From contig CATKZP010000006.1 of the NCBI GenBank assembly GCA_949841355.1, positions 62,001 to 126,000 of the forward strand: DNA of 64,000 bases, given 5' to 3'. Both the position numbers and the translations under genes were made by a program. The DNA comes from an uncultured Oscillospiraceae bacterium. GTDB taxonomy: Bacteria > Bacillota > Clostridia > Oscillospirales > Oscillospiraceae. Positions 1 to 9,193 of this stretch are shown here, one piece after another. How positions within the stretch are numbered: the first letter of the stretch is position 1; every line of letters begins with the position of its first letter. Under the pieces are notes generated by a model. It ran no database searches, was not told the DNA's origin, and worked only from the letters and a program-made list of their open reading frames with translations.

Positions 1-700
1 GCCCATCCTGCGCCGGCTGTACCGCAATAACCCGGAGAAGATGAAGAAGGCCCTCAAGACTGAGCTGGGCTACTTCAACACCTCCCAGCCCATGTCCCAC
101 CTGATCGTGGGCACCGACGCCGCCCTCCAGGAGGAGCTGGGCATCGACGCGGCGGAGGACGCGCTGATCGGCGTCAAGACCGGCCTGATGGGCCCCTTCG
201 CCGGCGTGGGCGACACCGTGTTCATCACCATCTACCGCGCTCTGGTGTTCTCCATCGCCGCCTACATCGCCATGGGCGGCCAGGCGGTGGCGCTGCTGAT
301 CCCCATTGTGTGCGGCGTGGCCATGCTGGCCGTGCGCTACAAGTTCACCTTCATGGCCTACGAGCAGGGCCGCAAGCTGGCCTCCGGCCTGTCGGGACAG
401 CTGAAACGGCTGACAGAAGCCGCCTCCGTGCTGGGCCTCACCGTGGTGGGCGCCCTGGTGCCCTCCGTGGTCAAGGCTCCCATGAACATCAACATCGTCA
501 TCGGTGAGACCAACCCCATCAACATCCAGGCCATGCTGGACAAGATCATGCCCGCCGCTCTGCCCCTGGCCATCGTGGTGCTGTCCTACTGGCTGCTGGG
601 TAAGAAGAAGATGACCACTGTGAAGCTCATCCTGATCCTGATGGTGGTGGGCGTGCTGTTCGGCCTGCTGAACACCTTCTTCGCCCCTGTCGCGGCGTAA
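1..700 (+). CDS. PTS mannose/fructose/sorbose family transporter subunit IID (5' end outside window)
   Basis: Translation (MKKALKTELGYFNTSQPMSHLIVGTDAALQEELG... GVKTGLMGPFAGVGDTVF) is typical of IID; frame open to the window edge; stop at 698-700. Confidence 0.9.
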   Translation, partial: PILRRLYRNNPEKMKKALKTELGYFNTSQPMSHLIVGTDAALQEELGIDAAEDALIGVKTGLMGPFAGVGDTVFITIYRALVFSIAAYIAMGGQAVALLIPIVCGVAMLAVRYKFTFMAYEQGRKLASGLSGQLKRLTEAASVLGLTVVGALVPSVVKAPMNINIVIGETNPINIQAMLDKIMPAALPLAIVVLSYWLLGKKKMTTVKLILILMVVGVLFGLLNTFFAPVAA

Positions 701-800
701 GAAACCCGCCGGATACCCGAAGGGCTCTCAAATAGACGCAAAGGGCCCCCGGCGGCGCGTATGCTCCGTTCGGGGGCCTCTTTTGGAAAGGAAGATTATC

Positions 801-1274
801 ATGATTACTCATATGCGCATTGACGAGCGGCTCATCCACGGCCAGGTGGCCAGCGTGTGGACCAATTTCCTGGGCTGCTCCCGGATCATCGTGGCCAACG
901 ACGAGGCGCCCAAGAGCGAAATGCAGATCGCCGCGCTGAAGCTGGCCTGCCCCACCGGGGTGAAGCTGTCCATCCTGGGGGTGGCCAAGGCCGCCGCCAA
1001 CATCCTGGCCGGAAAGTACGACGGGGATAAGGTGTTCCTCATCACCCGCAACGTGCCCGACTGCAAGCGCCTGGCGGACGCGGGCGTGCCCCTGCCCGGG
1101 GTGAACGTGGGCAATCTGGCCCATCATGAAGGGTTGCAAAAAATCAAAAAATCTGTTAGCCTTAGTCAAGAGGATATCGAACTGATCCGTCAGATGATCG
1201 CCATGGGCATCCGCGTCACCGCGCAGATGATCCCCGACGAATCCGACGCCAGCATCGAGACCTTCCTCAAATAA
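801..1274 (+). CDS. PTS mannose/fructose/sorbose family transporter subunit IIB
   Basis: MRIDERLIHGQVASVWTNFLGCSRIIVANDEAP motif; ATG at 801 preceded by GGAAAGGAAG. Confidence 0.92.
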   Translation: MITHMRIDERLIHGQVASVWTNFLGCSRIIVANDEAPKSEMQIAALKLACPTGVKLSILGVAKAAANILAGKYDGDKVFLITRNVPDCKRLADAGVPLPGVNVGNLAHHEGLQKIKKSVSLSQEDIELIRQMIAMGIRVTAQMIPDESDASIETFLK

Positions 1275-1301
1275 AGACGCCGGGCAAAGGATGACGCGAG
1301 A

Positions 1302-2147
1302 ATGGACTTTCTCAAACATGTATCCATGCACTATAACGCCCTGCCAAAGCAGAGCAGGAAGCTGGCGGACTTCATCCGGGAGAACCCCTCCAAGGCCATC
1401 CGAATGACGGCCAAGGCGCTGGGGGAGGAGAGCGGCACCTCCGCCGCCGCCGTGGTGCGCCTGTGCCAGCAGCTGGGGTTCGACGGGCTGGAGCAGATGA
1501 AGCTCAGTCTGGTCCGATACGTCAGCAGCGAGGAGCTGAACACCCCCATCGACCCCATCATCGCCCCCGGGGACTCCATCCCGGACATCGCGCAGAAGCT
1601 GTGCCACATGCAGACCAACACCATGCAGGAGACGCTGGCCCTCATGGACTACGACGCGGTGAAGCGGGCGGTGGGGCTCATCCAGAAGGCCCGCCGGGTG
1701 TATCTGTTCGGGCTGGGCAGCTCGGGCCTGGTGGCCCAGGAGCTGTGCCACCGGCTCAACCGGATCGGGACGCCCTGCATCTTCCTGTCCGACGGGCACA
1801 CCAGCCTGGAGTACGCCGCCGTCATCCAGCCCCGGGACCTGATGATCTGCTTTTCCTACAGCGGGGAGACCAAGGAGGTCTACCTGGCCGCTCAGCACGC
1901 CCGGGAGCGGGGAGTGGAGGTCATCGCCGTGACCCGGGACACCGCCAGCACCCTCAGCGCCAGCGCGTCGGTGCTGCTCAAGCTGCCGGTGGCGGAGAAA
2001 CGGGTCCGGGTGGCGGCCGTGGCCTCCATCACCTCGGAAATGTTTTTGGTGGATGTGCTCTATATGAGCTTCCTTCAGAAGGACTTTGAGCGGCATGAGG
2101 ACATGCTGATTAACACATCCCGCATCGTGAATCTATTAAGGGAGTGA
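1302..2147 (+). CDS. MurR/RpiR family transcriptional regulator (HTH + SIS domain)
   Basis: N-terminal RpiR HTH-like region and SIS segment (VYLFGLGSSGLVAQELCHRLNRIG); adjacent to murQ. Confidence 0.92.
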   Translation: MDFLKHVSMHYNALPKQSRKLADFIRENPSKAIRMTAKALGEESGTSAAAVVRLCQQLGFDGLEQMKLSLVRYVSSEELNTPIDPIIAPGDSIPDIAQKLCHMQTNTMQETLALMDYDAVKRAVGLIQKARRVYLFGLGSSGLVAQELCHRLNRIGTPCIFLSDGHTSLEYAAVIQPRDLMICFSYSGETKEVYLAAQHARERGVEVIAVTRDTASTLSASASVLLKLPVAEKRVRVAAVASITSEMFLVDVLYMSFLQKDFERHEDMLINTSRIVNLLRE

Positions 2148-2153
2148 CTGCCA

Positions 2154-3071
2154 ATGAATATCAAAGCGCTGCCCACCGAGCAGCGAAATCCCGATACCGT
2201 GACCATCGACGAGGCCAGCACCATTGAGATGCTGCGCATGATTAATAACGAGGACAAAAAGGTGGCCGCCTGCGTGGAGCGCCACTTGGACAAGATCGCC
2301 GCGGCCATCGACGCCGCAGCTGAAAAATTCGCCGCCGGAGGCCGGATCGTCTACTGCGGCGCGGGCACCTCCGGCCGGATGGGCTTCATGGACTCCGCCG
2401 AGTGTCCGCCTACCTACGGCGTGGCCAAGGACCGGGTAGTCTCCCTGATGGCGGGCGGCGTGTCCACCCTCAGCCAGGCCAAGGAGGACGCCGAGGACCA
2501 CCCCGAGCTGGGCGTGGAGGACGTGAAGAGCATCGGCTTCACCAAGGACGATGTACTGGTGGGGCTGGCGGCCAGCGGCCGCACCCCCTACGTGGTGGGC
2601 GCGCTGGAGTACGCCCGGCAGCTGGGGGCGGTGACCATCTCCGTCACCTGCAATGAGAGCCTGGAGTGCCCCGTCAACGCCCTGGCGGACTACCCCATCG
2701 GCATTTACGCCGGGCCGGAGGCCATCATGGGCTCCACCCGCATGAAGGCTGGCACGGTGCAGAAGATGGTGCTCAATATGCTGTCTACCGGCGTGATGGT
2801 CAAAACCGGAAAGGTCTATTCCAACCTGATGGTGAACATGTGCCTCAACAATCAGAAGCTGGTCCAGCGGGCCAAGGACATGGTGGCCGAGATCACCGGC
2901 GCCGGCAGCGAGGAGATCGACCCGCTGCTGGAGGAGACCGGGCGGAACGTGCCGCTCACCATTTTCATGCTGCTCACCGGCTGCCCCGCCGGCGAGGCGC
3001 GGGAGCGGATGGACCGGGCCCACGGGCACATCAAAAACGCCCTGGCGGCGTTTCGCAGAGAGAAGGGCTGA
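2154..3071 (+). CDS. murQ: N-acetylmuramic acid 6-phosphate etherase
   Basis: TEQRNPDTVTIDEAST, CGAGTSGRMGFMDSAECPPTYG and GPEAIMGSTRMKAGTVQKMVLN signatures. Confidence 0.95.
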   Translation: MNIKALPTEQRNPDTVTIDEASTIEMLRMINNEDKKVAACVERHLDKIAAAIDAAAEKFAAGGRIVYCGAGTSGRMGFMDSAECPPTYGVAKDRVVSLMAGGVSTLSQAKEDAEDHPELGVEDVKSIGFTKDDVLVGLAASGRTPYVVGALEYARQLGAVTISVTCNESLECPVNALADYPIGIYAGPEAIMGSTRMKAGTVQKMVLNMLSTGVMVKTGKVYSNLMVNMCLNNQKLVQRAKDMVAEITGAGSEEIDPLLEETGRNVPLTIFMLLTGCPAGEARERMDRAHGHIKNALAAFRREKG

Positions 3072-3107
3072 GGGCTTGTCCCTGCGGCAGCTGAATATCA
3101 CGTAAAA

Positions 3108-3149
3108 TGAAGGCCCCCCGGCTTAAGCCGGGGGGCCTTCATTTTTTTG
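3108..3149 (+). terminator. Rho-independent terminator after murQ
   Basis: gaaggccccccggcttaagccggggggccttc followed by attttttt. Confidence 0.85.
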
Positions 3150-3331
3150 AGAAAAGAGAGAGGGAGGAGATTGTCTGGTTTTGTACCTGACGTGATTATA
3201 ATACCAGGCCCCCCGGGGGAAGTGTTGGACAATTTGCGAACCTTTTGTGAAGAATCCGTGAACGTCGTGAAATTTCTATGAACTCTGGGAAAAATATAAC
3301 AAAACAGGTGGAAAACCGCCCGAAACCGACA

Positions 3332-4699
3332 TCAGCGCCGGCCGCGGTACGAGGAGGAGGGGCGGCGCCCTCCGGCCCGGCTGTACCGCCGGCGGGCCTT
3401 TCTCCGGGGCAGGACTACCGTCAGAAAAAAGATCAGGAGCAGCACCAGCACCACCCCGGCGGCCACCGCCGCCTTTACCCACCACTGGGACCAGTAGTAT
3501 TGGATCTGCTGCACGGTGTAGAGAAAGTCGGAGCGGTCCACGCTGCTGCCGGCCACCATGTCCAGGGTGCCGTACTCCTGGCCGTCGTACTCCAAGGTGA
3601 CGGTGCCCAGCTTGTCCCCCGCGGCAACGGGGGCCTCGATGGTGTCGGGCAGGTCGAAGTGCAGCTCGGCCTTTTTGGGGTCGTAGTCCGACGGCATGGT
3701 GGCCTCGATGCTGCCCAGCGGATGGGCCAGCACGTAGTCCGCCTGGTCGGACAGGGTGACGCTGACCTCCCGCAGGACGTTCTCCGTGTCCTGATCCAGC
3801 AGGGTGATGCGGCGGAAATTCTGGAACGCCCACTCCAGCAGGCGCTTGCTCTCCACAAAGGACCAGCGCTGCTTCACGCCGCTCTCGTCGGGGCTGTCCT
3901 CGGTACCCAGCACCACGCAATAGAAGGTGCGGCCCAGCTCATCCACGGCGGCGGAGGCCAGGCAGCGGCCCGCCTCGCCGGTATAGCCGGTCTTGATGCC
4001 GATGGCCTTGCCGTATGTATAGCCGATGCTATAAAAGCTGCTGAGCAGGCCGTTGGAGGAGTAGATCACCCGCTCCGGCTGGAGGTTGGTGGCCGGGAGG
4101 GTGTAGGAGGGGGAGCGGACAATGGTGCGGAAGGTTTCATCCTCCATGGCGGCGCTGGCCATGAGGTAGATGTCGTAGGCGGTGGTGTAGTGATCCGGGT
4201 CGTGGAGGCCGTGGGGGTTCATGAATTGGGTGCCCTCCATGCCCAGCTCCTGGGCCTTGGCGTTCATCCGGGCCACGAATTCCGCCGTGGTCCCCCCCAC
4301 CGCCTCGGCCAGGATATTGCAGGCGTCGTTGCCGGAGGGCAGCAGGTCGCAGTACAGCAGGGACAAAACCGTCAAGGTCTCCCCGGCCTTGATCTCGGCG
4401 GTGGAGCTGTCCCAGGGCAGATCCACCGCTTGGGCAGAGGCGGTGACGGGGGTGTCCAGGGAGATCTGCCCGGCGGCCACCGCGTCCAGCACCACAAGAG
4501 AGGTCATGATCTTGGTGATGGAGGCGGGGTACATCCGTTGGCGGGCGTTGAGGTCGTACAGGATTTCGTTGTTGTCGCCGTCCACCACGATGGCGGCGCG
4601 GCAGTTGGGCCGGGGATCGTCCAGCGCCAGGGCCGGGCAGGTGATGGACAGGGCCAGGAGGCCGGCCAAAAGCAGGGAAAGAATTCGATATTTTTTCAT
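3332..4699 (-). CDS. D-alanyl-D-alanine carboxypeptidase (S11 family, DacF-like)
   Basis: Signal peptide; SITKIMTSLV (SxxK), SGNDA (SxN), KTGYTGEAGRC (KTG) motifs; C-terminal TM segment. Confidence 0.93.
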   Translation of the reverse strand: MKKYRILSLLLAGLLALSITCPALALDDPRPNCRAAIVVDGDNNEILYDLNARQRMYPASITKIMTSLVVLDAVAAGQISLDTPVTASAQAVDLPWDSSTAEIKAGETLTVLSLLYCDLLPSGNDACNILAEAVGGTTAEFVARMNAKAQELGMEGTQFMNPHGLHDPDHYTTAYDIYLMASAAMEDETFRTIVRSPSYTLPATNLQPERVIYSSNGLLSSFYSIGYTYGKAIGIKTGYTGEAGRCLASAAVDELGRTFYCVVLGTEDSPDESGVKQRWSFVESKRLLEWAFQNFRRITLLDQDTENVLREVSVTLSDQADYVLAHPLGSIEATMPSDYDPKKAELHFDLPDTIEAPVAAGDKLGTVTLEYDGQEYGTLDMVAGSSVDRSDFLYTVQQIQYYWSQWWVKAAVAAGVVLVLLLIFFLTVVLPRRKARRRYSRAGGRRPSSSYRGRR

Positions 4700-4844
4700 A
4701 GGAATCTCCCAAAATCTATGTTATAATAGATCGTGCCGCGTGAGGGCGGCCGGTGGATAAAGCGATACATGATTATTATAACAGAAAGTTTTTCCCCTTG
4801 CAACTGGGAGAAACAGGGTTGGGATAGAATTTGGGGGGATCTCA

Positions 4845-5222
4845 ATGAAGCTGAGCTGGCCACAGCTGCGCACGCTGGCTGCGGTGGCCGCGGCGGGCGG
4901 CGCCATGCTGCTGTGCTTCGCGGGGCGGGGCGCGGCGATGGCCGCGCTGGACAGGCTTCCCTATGAGCCGCCCTCCCTTTCCCAGGTGCGGGACGAGGGG
5001 CTGGTGGACGTGAACGAGGCGGGACTGGAGGAGCTGATGTCCCTGCCCGGCATCGGCCGGGTCCGCGCCCAGGCCATCCTGGACGACCGGGCGGAGAACG
5101 GCCCCTACCGCTACCCGGAGGACCTGATCCGGGTGAAGGGGATCGGTGAGGGGATTTTGGGGGATATTTTGGATCAGATCACGACAGGAGGGGATGAAAA
5201 TGCCCAGAATTTTGGTGGTTGA
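4845..5222 (+). CDS. ComEA-like helix-hairpin-helix protein
   Basis: VDVNEAGLEELMSLPGIGRVRAQAILDDR...GPYRYPEDLIRVKGIGEGIL. Confidence 0.85.
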   Translation: MKLSWPQLRTLAAVAAAGGAMLLCFAGRGAAMAALDRLPYEPPSLSQVRDEGLVDVNEAGLEELMSLPGIGRVRAQAILDDRAENGPYRYPEDLIRVKGIGEGILGDILDQITTGGDENAQNFGG

Positions 5223-5904
5223 CGACGAGCGCGTGATGGTAAAGGGGATTAAGTTCAATTTGGAAAACGAGGGCTATCAGGTGGAGACGGGCTCCGACGG
5301 CGAGGAGGCGGTGGACAAGGCCCGCACGGGCCAGTTCGACCTCATCATCCTGGATTTGATGATGCCCAAGATCGACGGCCTCCAGGCCTGCATGAAGATA
5401 CGGGAGTTCTCCAACGTGCCCGTCATCATGCTCACGGCCAAGGGGGAGGACACGGACAAAATCATCGGCTTTGAGTGCGGGGCGGACGACTACATCACCA
5501 AGCCCTTTAACATTTTGGAGCTGAAGGCCCGCATACGGGCGCTGCTGCGCCGGGCCGGAGCCGCCGCCCAGCAGCAGCGGGAGGCCGACCGTCTCACCCA
5601 GGGGGCCATCACCCTGGATCTGAGCGAACGGGCGGCCTGGCGGGACGGCGCGCCGGTGGAGCTCACCGCCAAGGAGTTCGACCTGATGGCGCTGCTGATG
5701 CAGAACCCGGGGCGGGTATACAGCCGGGAAAACCTGCTGAATCTGGTGTGGGGCTACGAATATATCGGGGAATTCCGCACCGTGGATGTGCACATCCGCC
5801 GCCTGCGGGAGAAGCTGGAGCCCGACCCCGCCAACCCCGAGCACATCCTCACCAAATGGGGCGTGGGGTACTACCTGGCGAATAACGCGCCCACAGGCGC
5901 GTGA
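5194..5904 (+). CDS. OmpR/PhoB-type response regulator
   Basis: ILVVDDERVMVKGIKFNLE receiver, DLMMPKIDG, winged-helix C-terminus; ATG 5194 after AGGAGGGG. Confidence 0.92.
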   Translation: MKMPRILVVDDERVMVKGIKFNLENEGYQVETGSDGEEAVDKARTGQFDLIILDLMMPKIDGLQACMKIREFSNVPVIMLTAKGEDTDKIIGFECGADDYITKPFNILELKARIRALLRRAGAAAQQQREADRLTQGAITLDLSERAAWRDGAPVELTAKEFDLMALLMQNPGRVYSRENLLNLVWGYEYIGEFRTVDVHIRRLREKLEPDPANPEHILTKWGVGYYLANNAPTGA

Positions 5905-5942
5905 AGGCAGCGGAGTTTACCAAAAAAGAGAGGTGACGGCCG

Positions 5943-7394
5943 GTGACGGCGGCAAAACAGCGGCAGAGGGAGGCACGCGTCCCCTTTTTCCGCAGCATCC
6001 AGGCCAAATACGCCCTGACCTACCTGCTGGTGGTGGCAGCCATCCTCATCGTTACCAACACCTATCCGCTGCTCATGGCGGAGAACATGGTGTTCACCTC
6101 CAAGGAGAACACGCTGAAGCGGCAGGCGCTGGTCATCGGCTCCACCCTGGCGGTGTCCGAGACCCTCACCAGGGAGAGCGTGGAGCAGACCATGGCCCTG
6201 CTGGAGGAGGCCCAGGGCACCCGGGTGCTGGTCACAGACGCGTCGGCCCGCATCCTTTACGACAGCTCCACCCTGGACAACCGCCTGGGGGATTACGCCC
6301 TCATGGGGGAGGTGACGGCCGCCCTGAAGGGGAAGGACGTGTCCCGCTCCGAGTACCGGGAGCGGGCTATCCGCTCCCGGGCGGCGGTGCCCGTCCTCTA
6401 CCACGGCATGACCCTGGGGGCGGTGTACCTCTACGAATACGACAGCGAGCAGGCCGGGGTGCTGCTGTCCATCCAGGCCAACCTGCGCTATATCTCCATC
6501 GTCATCTGCGTGGTGGCGCTGGTGCTGGTGGTGCTGCTGTCCAAGGCCCTCACCCGCAACACCGCCCGGCTGCTGTCCGCCATCCGCCACGTGCGGGAGG
6601 GCGAGTACAGCCACCGGGTGGAGTCCAGGGGGCGGGACGAAATGGCCCAGCTGGCCGACGAGTTCAACCAGCTCACCGGCCGCCTCCAGACCACCGAGGA
6701 GGCCCGGCGGCGGTTTGTGTCCGACGCGTCCCACGAGCTCAAGACCCCCCTGGCCTCCATCCGCCTGCTCACAGACTCCATCCTGCAAAACCCCTCGGTG
6801 GATATGGATACCGTGCGGGAGTTTGTGGCCGATATCGGGGACGAGGCCGACCGTCTCACCCGCATCAGCGAGCACCTGCTGGCCCTCACCCGGCTGGACG
6901 CCGGGGCGGAGCGGGAGCGGGAGCCGGTGGAGCTGGGGGCGGTGGCGGAAAAGGTGGTCCATCTGCTCTCTCCCGTGGCCCGGCGGGCGGAGGTGCAGCT
7001 CAAGGTCAGCGTGCAGCCCGCCTGCGCGCTGGCCGCCAATGAGGACGACTTGTACCAAGTGGCGTTCAACCTGATTGAGAACGCCATCAAGTACAATCTG
7101 CCCGGCGGACGGGTGGAGGTGGGAGTGTCTCGTCGGGGGGAGAAGGTGGCACTCACCGTTACCGACACCGGCCTGGGCATTCCCAAGGACGACCTGCCCA
7201 AAATTTTCGACCGCTTTTACCGGGTGGACAAGGCCCGGTCCCGGGCGGCGGGGGGGACGGGCCTGGGCCTGTCCATCGCCCGGGACACCGCCCGCCTCCA
7301 TGGCGGGGATATCACCGCGGGGCCCAACCCCGCCGGCCGGGGCACCCGGTTCGAGGCGGAGTTCCCCGCGCTGCGAGAGGGGGAGGAAGCATGA
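5943..7394 (+). CDS. HAMP-domain sensor histidine kinase
   Basis: DASHELKTPLASIRLLTDSI H-box, NLIENAIKYN N-box, DTGLGIPKDDLPKIFDRFYRVDKARS, GTGLGLSIA. Confidence 0.93.
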   Translation: MTAAKQRQREARVPFFRSIQAKYALTYLLVVAAILIVTNTYPLLMAENMVFTSKENTLKRQALVIGSTLAVSETLTRESVEQTMALLEEAQGTRVLVTDASARILYDSSTLDNRLGDYALMGEVTAALKGKDVSRSEYRERAIRSRAAVPVLYHGMTLGAVYLYEYDSEQAGVLLSIQANLRYISIVICVVALVLVVLLSKALTRNTARLLSAIRHVREGEYSHRVESRGRDEMAQLADEFNQLTGRLQTTEEARRRFVSDASHELKTPLASIRLLTDSILQNPSVDMDTVREFVADIGDEADRLTRISEHLLALTRLDAGAEREREPVELGAVAEKVVHLLSPVARRAEVQLKVSVQPACALAANEDDLYQVAFNLIENAIKYNLPGGRVEVGVSRRGEKVALTVTDTGLGIPKDDLPKIFDRFYRVDKARSRAAGGTGLGLSIARDTARLHGGDITAGPNPAGRGTRFEAEFPALREGEEA

Positions 7395-8290
7395 AAAAGA
7401 CAGCCGTAAAGCTGCTGTCCGCCGCGCTGGCATTGGCGCTGACCCTGGGCTGTGCTCCCGCCGCCGCGCCCGGGGAGGAAGGGCTGAAGCTCTGGTTCCC
7501 CACCCAGGGCAGGCAGCTCGCCGCCGCGCTGGACAGCTGCCCCTATGAGGGGGAGGCCACCGTGCCCGCCATGCTCAGCGCCCTGCTGGCAGGCCCGCCG
7601 GTGGAGGAGACCGGGCTGGCCGGCGCCATTCCCCCCGGCACGCGTGTGCTCAGCTGGTCGGTGGAGCAGCGGGTGGCCAATGTGGAGATGTCCGCCACCT
7701 ACGCCGAGCTGGTGGGGGTGGAGCTCACCCTGGTGGATTACTGCATCACCCTCACCCTGGCTCAGCTGCCGGGGGTGGACGGGGTGCGGGTCACCGCCAG
7801 CGGCGCGGGGCAGTCCTACCGGGACCGCCATGTGCTCTACCCCGGCGACGTGCTGTTTTCCGGCGCGGAGGAGGTGCCGGTGGAGGTCACCGCAGCCCTC
7901 TACTTCCGCCGGGAGGGAGGGAACTCCCTGGGCTTTGAGCTGCGGGTATTCCGGCTGACGGAGGACAAGGTTCCGGCGAAGGCGGTGCTGGAGGCCCTCA
8001 TCGCCGGGCCCCAGGAGGCGGGACTGGCTCCTCTGCTGCCCTCGGGGCTGACGGTGCGCTCGGCCTGGGTGGACAGCGGGGTGTGCTGCGCCGATCTGTC
8101 CGCTCAGCTGCTGGAGCTGCCCGAGGAGGTGCGGGCGGCCGCCATTGACTCCATTGTGGAGACGCTTTGCAGTTTGGACACAGTGGATCAGGTGCAGCTG
8201 CTCATGGAGGGGGAAGCGGTGGGGGAGTTTGGCGGGTTGGACCTGTCGCAGCCCCTTCAGCCTTCCGCGGAGCCGCGGGATGGAGCGTAG
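7391..8290 (+). CDS. GerMN domain lipoprotein
   Basis: Lipobox (LALTLGCAP); two GerMN-like segments; ATGA overlap with the kinase stop. Confidence 0.8.
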   Translation: MKKTAVKLLSAALALALTLGCAPAAAPGEEGLKLWFPTQGRQLAAALDSCPYEGEATVPAMLSALLAGPPVEETGLAGAIPPGTRVLSWSVEQRVANVEMSATYAELVGVELTLVDYCITLTLAQLPGVDGVRVTASGAGQSYRDRHVLYPGDVLFSGAEEVPVEVTAALYFRREGGNSLGFELRVFRLTEDKVPAKAVLEALIAGPQEAGLAPLLPSGLTVRSAWVDSGVCCADLSAQLLELPEEVRAAAIDSIVETLCSLDTVDQVQLLMEGEAVGEFGGLDLSQPLQPSAEPRDGA

Positions 8291-8348
8291 GGGAGAGGCG
8301 CATATGCTTTGCGGAATGGCTTATGCGCAGGGCGGACCCGATTTGGCA

Positions 8349-8379
8349 AAAAAATCCCGCCCGAGGGCGGGATTTTTTG
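8349..8379. terminator. Terminator between convergent genes
   Basis: aaaaatcccgcccgagggcgggattttt. Confidence 0.85.
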
Positions 8380-8383
8380 AACG

Positions 8384-9067
8384 CTACACCACAAACCGGT
8401 ATCCCAGCCCGCGGACGGTCTGGATGTGGACGGGCCGTGCGGGGTCCTCCTCAATCTTCTGGCGCAGGCGGCTGATATACACCATGATGGCGTTCTCATC
8501 CACGATGGCGGAGCCCCATACCATGTCGTAGATCATATCTTTGGTGAAAATGCGGTTCACATTGTCCAAAAACAGCTTCATGATGGCGTTTTCCTTGGAG
8601 GAGAGCACGATCTCCGCCCCGTCCTTATAAAACCGCAGCGTGCTTGTGTCGTAGCGGAAGGGGCCGGCGGCGATGACGCTTCCGGAGCCGGTCAGCCCGC
8701 CCCGGCTGCGCCGGATGAGAGCCTTGACCTTGGCCCCCAGGGTGACGGGGTTGAAGGGCTTGGTCAAATAGTCGTCCGCGCCGATATCCAGGCCGTAGAG
8801 GGCGTCGTAGTCCTCCTTGCGCCCGCTGACGATGATGATGGGCAGCTTCACCCCCCGGTTCCGGAGCGTCTGAACCACCTCGAAGCCGTCCATCCCCGGC
8901 ATGTTCACGTCCAGCAGCATGAGATCATAGCGGCCCTGCCCGGCCATCTCAATGGCCTCCCCGCCGCTGCGGGCTGTGTCGGAGTCGATGCCGCTGCTCT
9001 TCATCACCTTGCGGAGCATGGTCAGCACCGCCTCGTCGTCGTCCACGATCAGCACCGTGTCCGCCAT
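8384..9067 (-). CDS. OmpR-type response regulator
   Basis: MADTVLIVDDDEAVLTMLRKVMKSSG receiver and winged-helix output; start placed at ATG 9067, not at the 817-aa ORF start. Confidence 0.9.
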   Translation of the reverse strand: MADTVLIVDDDEAVLTMLRKVMKSSGIDSDTARSGGEAIEMAGQGRYDLMLLDVNMPGMDGFEVVQTLRNRGVKLPIIIVSGRKEDYDALYGLDIGADDYLTKPFNPVTLGAKVKALIRRSRGGLTGSGSVIAAGPFRYDTSTLRFYKDGAEIVLSSKENAIMKLFLDNVNRIFTKDMIYDMVWGSAIVDENAIMVYISRLRQKIEEDPARPVHIQTVRGLGYRFVV

Positions 9068-9193
9068 CTGGCTCGCCCCCTTTACAGGTAAGATTCCATA
9101 TGATAGATTATAGCATATCCCATTCCCCCGATGCAAGACCCGCCGGAAGGACGGCGGGCCGCCACCTCCACATGAAAGGCGGAGAGGACCGCT

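Noticed and set aside
735-785. Terminator between PTS IID and IIB
   Set aside because: GC-rich inverted sequence with short T run, but the genes belong to one functional set; could be an attenuator and support is too weak to list
627-2096. 489-aa minus-strand ORF
   Set aside because: Antisense to recognised PTS IIB and RpiR genes; low-complexity H/G/Q/R-rich translation typical of high-GC shadow frames
2136-3101. 321-aa minus-strand ORF
   Set aside because: Shadow of murQ
3278-4726. 482-aa plus-strand ORF
   Set aside because: Antisense shadow of the D-Ala-D-Ala carboxypeptidase
5871-7433. 520-aa minus-strand ORF
   Set aside because: Shadow of the sensor kinase
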